Of a stretch of 64,000 nucleotides of DNA, positions 35,487-46,096 are shown piece after piece; the first letter of the stretch is position 1; every line of letters begins with the position of its first letter. The stretch is from Metellina segmentata (taxonomy: Eukaryota; Arthropoda; Arachnida; Araneae; Tetragnathidae), in NCBI GenBank assembly GCA_947359465.1, contig OX375876.1, forward strand, positions 83,350,359-83,414,358. Reading direction: 5' to 3'. The notes under the pieces were generated by a model. It had not been told where the DNA came from and made no database searches. It saw nothing but the letters and a program-made list of their open reading frames with translations. A program made the translations under genes and the position numbers.

Positions 35487-35830
35487 CAACCAGTATAGTG
35501 GTTAAGGTGTTAGCCTCTAGATCGGAAGGTTCTTGGTTCGGGTCCGGGCGTGGATGTTTGTAAGCGTATGGTGTAGAGGCGGCTGGTGCACCTTAAATCT
35601 GTTGTGGCCGAAAGTTCTCACGTTAGGTTGATGTGGAAGTTTGGAGAGTGGGGTGCCAGCTCAGGTGTTCCCTCGTCATCTGACCGTGGTTCAAAATTTC
35701 GAGGTGTTGTCCTCGGATTTTTCCCTTAAGGGATTGATCCCATAGACTTATTGATCCCGGACCGTCGTCAATAGACCGTTGTGTTGCTCTAGCACGACGT
35801 TAACTAATAATTACCAATTACGTAAGATCT
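35487..35830 (+). repeat. tRNA-derived SINE, best-preserved copy
   Basis: A box TATAGTGGTTAAGGTGTTAG and B box GGTTCGGGTCC (35535..35545) give an internal pol III promoter. The body has GATGTGGAAGTTTGGAGAGT and GAGGTGTTGTCCTCGGAT, and the tail has CGTCGTCAATAGACCGTTG and ACGACGTTAACTAATAATTA. Other copies or pieces lie at 1, 36.5, 45.3 and 49.2 kb. Confidence 0.85.
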
Positions 35831-36534
35831 GACCAAGTTTTCTGTCAGGTAAATGGGCATAATCACTAGACGTTACAGAAGAGAGAGAGAGAGAGAGATC
35901 CTACAGGCCATCATTTCCCCAAACTGTACGCCACGGAGCCCTTGGGATTCCGTCCGCAGCTTTTATATCGTTATCCGCAGCACTTAACTTGGTTTTTGAC
36001 AGCCACTATCAGGCATCATTCAAAAGCAAACCACTTTCTGAAACCTAGAGTGCTGAAACCCACCCCCACTTCCCGTGCTCAATTATGAGAGAATCTTTAG
36101 GTATTAAGTTCAAAAGCTAATTTGTTCTTACTGCTCTTTGGCTGCGTACCTCTAAGGAAACGGCCTTTTCGAGATACACAGCTACAAGAACTAAATATCG
36201 AGCTCGTTTGGACGCAGAAGACGATATGCATCTTCAACTGACTTCTGTGACATCGGACATTGACAAACGGTCGCAACAAGCAGGTACATTTATCACATTC
36301 ACTTTGTGTGTACATGTTATATTTTTCAAATATCTTAACTAGTTGTTATATCATTTTGTAGATTTAAATAATAAATAATAATCCAGTTCTCTTTCTCCAG
36401 TTTTTTTTTACCTGTTTCTTTATTAATATTTATACATCTGTTTTTCATACTTCCATGTACGTATGTGTAATATGCATCATAGATAGTATAGATTTAAATG
36501 TCACAGTGAATTTTTATTGGTGACTTCGGTATTT

Positions 36535-36780
36535 TTAATTAACGTCACACTGGAGCAACACACGGACTATTTCCGAAGTTCGTTATCAAACTCTAAGAGC
36601 TCACCAGGTAATTTTGAACCACAGCGACAGGTTGGAATCGCATTGAAGTAACATGCCAAATTATAAAAGGGGTTACCAAACATTAGCGCCCACTATATAT
36701 TTCGTCCCTCAATATTTACCCAGGACCGCGGTAGTCAGGTTCGAAGAGCAACGAACTTGCAACCGGGGCCCCTTGGTGGA
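36535..36780 (-). repeat. Degenerate SINE, reverse orientation
   Basis: It opens with TTAACGTCACACTGGAGCAACACA, the reversed SINE tail (quoted in part elsewhere as AACGTCACACTGGAGCAACA), and ends in a GGTTCGAAGAGCAACGAAC-type segment. The middle has diverged. Confidence 0.5.
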
Positions 36781-38317
36781 ACACTAAATGCAGTCAATTG
36801 AGAGGCATAGCTAGACAAAATCTGACCAGAACTAAAAAGAATACAAGTACAACTGACTGGGATCAGTATAAAAAATATAAAAACAAGTTAAAGGAATTGA
36901 TCCAGTAACTTAGTATACAACCCATGCAAAACAGTCGCCAAAGACAAAAATATTTACAAAATCCTACAAAGACTAAAAGATTCCGCCAACCAACAAAATA
37001 ATTCTTATAATATCATCCAAATAAACAATATAAAGATACATTGCCCCGAGGAATAAGCTAATCTTTTTAATAAACATTATGCTTCAGATGGAAACCGAGA
37101 TTCCCTTCCCCTTAGTTTTGTTGACAACTACAGTAATTGAATCAATAAGGTATTTACTTGGAACGAATTTTCTAAAGCTATCACACAAATAAAGAAATCA
37201 ACCCCAGGAAAGGACAAAGTTACCATTACAATAAACAACAGATCACATGAAAATATCCAAAAAAAACATTAAAAAAGTTCTTACTTCCAGCTTTAACACT
37301 GGTTCTATCCCTATGTCATGGACCCACTCTCTTATCATCCCTATTTTAAAACAAAAACAAAAAAAAATCCACTAGACATAAACCTTATGTAGACCTAAAT
37401 CCTTAACTTCCACTTTTACAAAAATATTAGAGCGAATGACCCTCAATACTTATGGAAGACATCTACTGTTATAGAAAATGCATAAATAAAAATAACCATG
37501 GTTTTCTACAAAATAGATGTTTATTATTAACACTATTAATAATCAGGGGTGAAAACAGTCAAAATGTAAAAAAGAGGAAAATATATGCAGCGTTATTTTG
37601 AAGTACAAAAATAGCTGAATAAGATTACTATATTTGTGTACTAATGTGTGTACAGAACAGTGGTGCAGCCAGAAATTTTTTTCTGAGGGGGTAGGCAAAT
37701 TTTTAGTCTGATAAAAACCCTATAAAGTCCACTATAAACAATGAAATTTGTCTTTGGAAAAGTAGGAGTGGGCACCTTACGTGCAAACTCAAATTTTGTA
37801 AAAGAGAAAAATATCTAGGCAACTATAAACAGTATAAATAAGTTGGATGAAGTTGGAAATGTTATTTTTATGAATATTTTGGAACACCTCACCAATGGTA
37901 AGATTTTCTTAAGAGTTGCAATTTTTCAAAAACCTTGATACCAAAAATGAAATTAACAGGAAATCAAAATGCTGTTACAAAAGAATAAATCAAATATATA
38001 CTATTTTTATTAAATAGCATAAATTTTATTTAAAAAATAATAATTAAGACACCAAAAATAAAAATGGTACAGCCTCAGTCTTGGTTTATAGAAATGGCAA
38101 CGGACTTGGCGCTTTTTGGCGCACTTCTAGTAGCGAGTAATTACAGGTTAAGGTAACCCATATGTATAACGGTTATTGCGGATTATAATACCACCAGGTC
38201 AAGTGGAAAATTTTTTAAATTTCATTTCGAATATTCCAGAAAAATCTTTCAAATTCCGTTAAACTGTCGTTTGATTTCATTGGTTCATTCGAAATAATTC
38301 TTTCCTTGGCGACTTAA

Positions 38318-38746
38318 GGCCCGGTACACATCCGGTTTTTCAACGTGCGGCGCCATTGTGGCACCGAAGCCCAACTATGCACACATAACCGTGAAATGAC
38401 ACACGAACTCATTTCGCGCCATTTGCGATAAATATTCTATCGAAGAAAACGTGTTTATTTCGCTTACTTGGCGTAAAAAAAAAGTATATTTTGAAACAAA
38501 ATAGACGTTACTGGATACAACCATTTATTAATTATTATTTATAATCTATTTGTTTATGAAAACAAGGTACTTCCGAACGGCGCCGCGGGGAACTGCGGTA
38601 CAAATTGCAAGCAAGTTGGACGTGCGTCGCCCCAGCGGCGCAGGAGGCATGTACGCACTGCTGCATTGGATTTAATGTATCTCAGACCGCACTTGCGTTG
38701 CGGCAGCGGCGCCGCACGTTGAAAAACCGGATGTGTGCACCGGGCC
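38318..38746. mobile_element. MITE with long GC-rich inverted ends and TAA duplication
   Basis: 429 bp. The left end GGCCCGGTACACATCCGG continues through TTTTTCAACGTGCGGCGCC; the right end is its near-perfect inverse. TAA lies on both sides (38315..38317 and 38747..38749). A 3-bp TWA-type duplication suggests PIF/Harbinger. No coding. Confidence 0.8.
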
Positions 38747-38961
38747 TAAGTGCGCAAGGGCAGGTCGTTGGCACAGCTATAAACGTAGACTGAAGCTGAA
38801 ACCATGTGGTAGGAAAAATATTTCTTAGTTCAGTTTAAATTTACAACCTATTTTCGAATATAAAATAACTTTTTTTTCAAAATCTCTATATTTTTCCGTA
38901 AATATTCTTATTTTCTATTTGAATCAAATAAACTTAAAATTAAAAACTCTTATTATCCAAG

Positions 38962-39140
<179 letters not shown>

Positions 39141-40305
39141 TTAACTATTAAAACAATCATAAATATTGCCCTTAAAAGAAGCATCATTTTGAAAATAGTT
39201 GCAGTCTATGTTTAAAACGATGGCCACCGCCTTGGCGTACTTCTAAAGTCGCCAAAGAAAGAAGTTTTAACGGATTTTGAAAGTAATTTCTAGAATATTC
39301 AAAATGAAAATTTAAACTTTCCGAGGTTGCCATGAAAGACGAAATAACAAAGCATCTTATTTTCTAGTTGAAAGAAAAATCACATTAAAAGCTGATCAAC
39401 TTAAAATAATTCATTTATACCTTTTCCGCCGCATCATGACGTTTCACGGCCTTTAGATAACAGCTCCGCTTTTTATTTAAACCGTAGCTTTACCTACGAA
39501 ATATGCAACAGCGTACGCTAACTAGTTCAAAATCCAAGTTCTCCAGGTTTACCATTAAACTAATAAGCTTCTCACAAAGGATTCTTTTCAAAAAGGAATT
39601 AGCAAGACTTATTTGTCTTCTATAAACGTAAAAAAAAGCTAATAAGGGCAAAAATAGGAATCTTTTTGTAAAAAATGATAAAAATCGGTCATTTTTTCAA
39701 AATTTACGAAAAGTCGGAAGAATCTACTACCTGAAGTAAGGACACACTTTCCTTATTGTTTTTTTTTTTTTTTACATTTATTCTTTGGCTGTAATTCCAT
39801 GACATAATTTAATTCAAAGAAAAAAGCGGAAATTTTCGGAAGAAAAAAAAAACGGAAATTTTCAAAAGGGGTAAAAAAAGCGGAAATTCTCAAAAGAAAA
39901 AAAAAAGCGGAAATCCGCGTAGACGCGGAAGATTTTCACCCCTGAATAATACACAGTTAACACTATTAACCCAATTCCACAATGATATCCTAATAGCTAG
40001 AAAAAGAAAAAATTACATAGTTTTAGTCTCCATTGATTTAAAGGGAGCCTATGATTCAGTATGGAAAGACGGGCTCATGTCCAAATTACTAAAAAAAAAA
40101 GAATTGCAGGAATAATGGCTCTTTGGACTTTTAACTTTATCAAAGAACATGCCAGGTAAGGTGGCGCAAAACTGTTTCAAATACAAGACAGAGATCTCGA
40201 GGTTTACCACAAGGATGCATTCTCAGCCCTTTTCTTTTTCGTATCTTTCTTGACGATTTATTTATACACAACCCTACAAAAGTCAAATGTTTAGTGTATG
40301 CAGAT

Positions 40306-42066
40306 CATGGTTCCCACGCCTTTGTCCAAAAAAAATTCAAGGACTTTTCAAAACCATAAATATTATTTTCAAGGACCTAAAATTTTTATAGCGATCTAAA
40401 TCAAAGCATGCACAAAAGTTGTCAATTAAAAAGAAAAATGTGAAAAATATTAAAAAAAAAAAAAAAAACACCAATTTTTTACTCTTTTTTAAACTGCTGA
40501 CAGTCTAAGAAAAGAGGATAGGTTGTCATCAATTTTGGTTATAATTTGGATTTTCTTTATCACAGAACCTGTGATTTTTTTTGCAAAGTGGGCTTCTCGT
40601 CTCAATGTTAACTATCAGGCTATTTACACACATATCAATTTCGGTCGTGCGGTAAAATATCGTACGTTAAATTCTTTGGTGGCACGAAGAAGAGTATGGG
40701 AGCTTGCACATGGTTCGATCGACACACGACACAATCTCAGTTTTCGTTTTGCTCTCGTCCACAGCCACTACAGCAGACGGCTGTCGTGGTTTATTTTGTT
40801 TATGAAACAAAACAAATCCAAAGTTTTGACTGCGTTGTTACAGCTTTTTTGTTCTTTGGTCCAAGTTTCTATCTTCACGATCACTAAAGATAGTAAAAAG
40901 TTCAACGGATTTGAAATCTGTAGAAAATTTTACAAGGATACCTTAAATGTGCTTTTCTGTAAATAAATAATTTTTCAACTGTAGCTTTTGCATTTTCGCA
41001 ATACGAATTATGCCACATTTGACGAAGATATTCATTACGAACACAAAAAATGTCTATTAGAGGTTTTCTATCTTCGCGATCGTTAAAAATAGAGCAAACA
41101 TTTAACGGATTTGAAATCTGCGGAAAATTTTACGCCAGATTGATACCTCAGGTAGTCCGAATTTTATGCAAAGCCCGAATTGTGAGCGTGCTTGAAGAAA
41201 CTTCTTCGTTTTACGAAAACGGATAATTGAGTATCCTAAACTGTTAAGTTTTCATTCTTGAACATACGACGTCAATTGTATAAATAAATAATTTTTCAAC
41301 TGTAGCTTTTGCATTTTCGCAATACGAATTCGGCCACATTTGACGAAGATATTCATTACGAACACAAAAAATGTCTATTAGAGGTTTTCTATCTTCGCGA
41401 TCGTTAAAAATAGAGCAAACATTTAACGGATTTGAAATCTGCGGAAAATTTTACGCCAGATTGATACCTCAGGTAGTCCGAATTTTATGCAAAGCCCGAA
41501 TTGTGAGCGTGCTTGAAGAAACTTCTTCGTTTTACGAAAACGGATAATTGAGTATCCTAAACTGTTAAGTTTTCATTCTTGAACGTACGACGTCAATTGT
41601 ATAATTTCTTTAATAATATAAAAATGGAAAAAAAAAAAAAAACAGTGACCCCCTTTAAAAACCTTAATATTTTCTTTGAATTTCTTCATCAATCCCCGAG
41701 ACAATTTTAAGAAATGTTCAAAGAGGCGGAACTCTTTCATGTTTGTATAGTTTATGCAAAAAAGCGATGGGACGACGCGTCAATGAAACATGGTGTATGA
41801 TCACGTGGTTCATGTATACATCACCCATTATGGTTGTTCATATATATAAAACGTGGTGTCAAAACACGTAACACTTCAGAATGACGCTCAAATTGCGCAC
41901 CTACCGTGAAGGAAACTAGTTTGGACACAAATTCCAACGCAATTATGTACTAGTAAAAAAAAAAATCAAATACTTTCGAGGACTTTCTACCAAGTTTCTT
42001 AATTTTCAAGGGCCCCTAGTTAGGAAAACAAAATTCAAGGCCTTTTCAAGGTAGGTGGGAACCCTG
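40306..42066 (+). mobile_element. GGTTCCCAC family, copy B
   Basis: Starts CATGGTTCCCAC and ends GTGGGAACCCTG, with perfect 5-bp CAGAT duplication (40301..40305 and 42067..42071). Removing it and one CAGAT restores the YADD codons of the host LINE, which proves the boundaries. A 321-bp block is duplicated in tandem inside. A frame at 40523..40966 is the longest form of a stretch shared by copies A, C and D. Confidence 0.9.
40960..41601 (+). repeat. Tandem duplication, period 321 bp, within copy B
   Basis: TAAATAAATAATTTTTCAAC starts both units (40960 and 41281) and both end CGACGTCAATTGTATAA-like. Only a few differences are visible, such as ATTATGCC against ATTCGGCC and CATACG against CGTACG, so the duplication is recent. 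Other copies have one unit. Confidence 0.9.
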
Positions 42067-43502
42067 CAGATGATATTTTTTATTTACAGTGAAAATCAAA
42101 CTTCGACTGAATCTACAGAAGCAATACAAACTACAATTGAAATTATTAATAGCTGGTGTAACCGCTAAAAATTCTCTATCAGTCTTAACAAATGCAATAT
42201 CATCAATTTTTCTCAGAAAAAAAAATTCCCATAAATGCAACATAAAAATTAACAATACTGCCATTCCAGAAGTCAATAAAACTAAAAATCTTGGGCATTA
42301 ATTTTGATAAGAATCTGACCTGGAACCAACATTTCCAAGCCAAAGCTGCTCACACTCTAAATTCCTTTAAATTCATTGCTTCTAAGAGATGAGGTGCTAG
42401 CACCAAACATCTTATACAAATAGGCAACCCTGCTATCCGCAGCCAATTTGATTTTGGAGCTCCTATATTTAGTGCGGCTGCAGTTTCACATTACAAGAAA
42501 ATCAACCCAATTTTCAACTCCGTGGTCAGAATTGCAACTTTGTTTACCTAAATATACTCCCATTTAAGTTTTACAGTCTGAGACACAAACCTCATCTCTA
42601 CAGAAAAGACATAACCTATTAAATATTACTTTTTACATAAAACATATTAGCCTGAGAGAGTGGTCTGCGATATACGACCTTATTTACAATCCACCTTCTA
42701 TTATTTATGTTCCTTGGACCAATAAAAACAAACCTATATTTGCAAGCATGATCAATTGCTTCGATGACCTATGTATTACAAAAAGAAACATTATTCCTTG
42801 GTGCCCTCCTACTTCAAGTTTCAATTATAAGATTTACCACCAAAATTTCCCTTTCCAAAATAAAAATCTACCCGATAATATACTTCAAGCCTCGTTTGAA
42901 GACTAGTAAACCTTTCCGAACCATATCATAATAGGGACAGACGTCTCAAAAACCAACACAACCAGTTCACTTGGAATCGTAATACCTAAATTATTTGTAG
43001 AAAGCTACACAGTAAATAATTTCAACTCAATTTTTACAATAGAAGCAATGGCAATTTTTAAAGCAATCCAAGACTGGGTTGAAAAAGACCAAAAATTATT
43101 TTAATAAATGATAGTTACAGTGTTTTATCTACTTTAGAAAATATAAGCAAATAACGAAACTGTATTATTACACCTGTATTATCTTACAACTTCACAAAAC
43201 TTCTCACAACTTCAATGCCTCGTTGCCAAATGATAGTACACATTGTAATGCAGATAAAATATGGATGAGAATAGTTCAATTGTTATAGGGCCCCAAGTTG
43301 CCGACCTCGCAAAAAGTACGATAGGTATACAATATTTAGGGACAGCATTGTTTTATCATTGAGATTTTTCATATTTTCACAAATTAAAAGTGAAAATCCT
43401 TAATGGTTGAATGAATCATTTCTGCAATTTTTGCTCATGATGTTCTTCAAAAAATGTTTGAAGAAGTAGGAAAAGCATTTGACATAGCTTGATATGAGTA
43501 TA

Positions 43503-44560
43503 TTTTCCGTCAAAAAAAAAAAAAACACTACTCACTCGATTGTAGTTGCACAATTTTCATCACAGAAAAAGACGGAAGGTAGCAATCGACAGGTATTAAT
43601 GTTTTCTACAAGTATCAATACTTAAAATTTGGCTAAGGGGCCGTCTTCATATTAAATTGGGTGCTTGCTCCGATAATTTCAATACAAACTGAAACTTTTA
43701 TCACAAATTTGGATTCTACACACAATTTCAGGCGGATTTGATAAAAATATAATGTAAAACGGCGTAAAATTGACCGAGAAAATCCATTGAGGGAGCGCTT
43801 AAATGTTTAAAGTTCAATCACATTATAAAAATATTATCTCTAGGAGGTATTGGTTGTGGCCGTCGCAGTCAATGACCTGTTGCAGGCACCTTGGTATGGA
43901 GTTCATTAAGATGGTGACTAAGTCAGAATGTATTCTGATTGAATCCTAGGATCTGTTGGCAGAAATTTCTGCTTTCACTTTGTGAACAATCCCAAATAAC
44001 GATAATAATCATCGAATTTTGCAAATATTGCGCTAATTATGCACGTAATGAGCTGAAATTTGGAATTCCGTTGTTTCACGACAGTTGAATCACATGGTGT
44101 TAAAATTTGTCCGTGTTTCTATTCAAAAATTTTATGAATATTAATTTCATATTTGATAAAAAATATAATAAATTTAGTTCGATGATTAAAATGTTTATAG
44201 ATTATGTTTGGGTTTTTGGGAAACAAAGGATGTGGATAAACAATTTCCAAGAAAAATTAATGCTTTTAGCAAATATAACAAAAAAAAAAAAAAAAAAAAA
44301 CGAAACATTAGGACATCTAATTTTTAAGTACTTATAAATCGGTGAAAATACAATAAAATTGATGAACTTTTATTTACGCCTGAAAGTGTGTGTTAAATCC
44401 AAATTTGTGATAAAAAATGGGGGTTCGTATTGAAATTATCGGAGCAAGCACTTAATTTATTATGAAGACGGCCCCATAGACAAATTTTAAATATTGATAT
44501 TTGTAGAAAACAGCCATTCCCATCGATCGTCTCTTTTTTTTTTTTTTTTTTTGACGAGTG
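43503..44560 (-). mobile_element. Tc1-like element with long inverted ends
   Basis: The outer roughly 250 bases at each side are inverted copies: blocks CGTCAAAAAAAAA, GTTTTCTACAA.TATCAATA, GGGGCCGTCTTCATA and TGCTTGCTCCGATAATTTCA occur in opposite order. TA lies on each flank. In the middle, a minus-strand MNSIPRCLQQVIDCDGHNQY (43855..43920) is the C terminus of a Tc1-like transposase. Most coding sequence is lost. Confidence 0.75.
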
Positions 44561-45271
44561 TACATGCCTCAAAAGCAATCAAAATGTTTACATTTACCAA
44601 AAAAAATATAATACCATTACAGTGCAAGTCAAGCCATATACCCCCTGACAACAGAGAAAGATATTTTTGTGATGATGACGAAGATTCAAGCCATTAGTAT
44701 TAAAAAGGAGGCTTAAGATTCGTTGTCTTTGGGTAAACTTTCAAAAAGTTGCCAAAATTTTGAAAATAGTAGCCTTTTCTTAAAAAGATACACCTAGGTT
44801 GAAAAACAGCAGCAAAACGTTACCTGGGACAGTCATTTGATAAAGTATTAGTTCGGTACAAAAAGTGACTGAAACACTTCCTTCATTTCATTGATTCATT
44901 ACATCAGCTAATATGTTGATTATGAGCAATGAAATTATGCCATGGTCACCCTAGGGTAATGATTCGATGACAATTGGTACAACTACCTTGCTGCACACCT
45001 ACACAGGATCCAAGTGTTGCCCTCCCCACAGTGCCCATTGCTCAGCCTTGGACCAAGAACAGAGTAGGACGAATTGAGGAAGCTTTCCCATATATACTGG
45101 TCAGCATGCCATGAAATGGCCCAATAGCCAAGGGTGAGCATTGGCTAGCAAGCAATAAATTAAAATAATTTTACATAAGATTTTATTTTAAGGAATTTTT
45201 TTGATTTTGATAAGGGAACTGCATATATAAGGGAGTAAATATTTAATTTTAGTTTTACACTGGTATTTTTG

Positions 45272-45570
45272 AATTAATGTCACACTGGAACAACACAACA
45301 GGCTTTTGGTGATGGTCTAGGATCAACCCCAGAACGGAAAGATTTGAGGACACCATCACGTCATTTTGAACCAGGGTCAGATGATGTCACACCTGAGCAT
45401 CCCACTCTCCAAACTTCCACACCATGCCAATGTGAGGAGATTTGAGGCCACAGCAGATTTAACCTGCACCAGCTCCCTTTGAACATATTTGTCTATGGTT
45501 GGATTTCAACTCGCAGCCACAGATAAACCAATGTGATAGCCAGAGCAACTGGCTACCACATCACTTTAGT
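45272..45570 (-). repeat. tRNA-derived SINE, reverse orientation
   Basis: Reverse complement of the SINE: tail TTAATGTCACACTGGAACAA, then GGACACCATCACGTCATTTT, CCACTCTCCAAACTTCCAC, and the tRNA-like head with GGATTTCAACTCGCAG at the right. It lies about 0.5 kb beyond the UQCR10 stop codon. Confidence 0.75.
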
Positions 45571-46060
45571 TTTACACTGAAGCACCAGCTCAAAAAAATA
45601 ACTAATTAATTTTAAGTAGCTTAAGAAATGTGAGAGCAATTGGCTTATCAGTTTTCCCGAGATTAACAGTGAATGAATGCTACAAATGTCAGAGTAAACA
45701 TAAATATTATTTATTCGACTTGTATCACAATCATCACAAGAAATAATTTCAATTCTTTCATTATTTTACATTATAAGGAATATTCATACAATAATAAAAC
45801 AAAAATGCCATGTATTATAAATACTTAAGACACAGTAATTCTGTTAAATTGGCAAATGTGAGATGGTTTAGTTTCTCTTCCTGAATTGTTACAAAATAAA
45901 TTTTCTACAACAGGGTTTACTATATCAGAGCAAATAATTGTAAAATTGGGGTTTATGTTTCCATTTCTCAAGTACTGATAGAATACTCCACGTTGAAGTA
46001 AGAAGCTTCAGATACAAGTCCGACTACAGTGATGAATGATGAATTAAACTATCCATATTA

Positions 46061-46096
46061 CTAAACATATTTGTGCTTTATATCTTTCCAGAGTTT
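46061..46096 (-). CDS. UQCR10: UQCR10 exon 2, residues 49-59 and stop
   Basis: A 36-base terminal coding exon, KLWKDIKHKYV then TAG, against human KLWKHIKHKYENK. Too short for an open-frame search; found from the family C terminus and its TTTTAG acceptor. Confidence 0.92.
   Translation of the reverse strand, partial: KLWKDIKHKYV

Noticed and set aside
35493..35560. Possible tRNA gene
   Set aside because: A and B boxes are present, but the segment is the head of a SINE and does not form a complete cloverleaf with acceptor stem.
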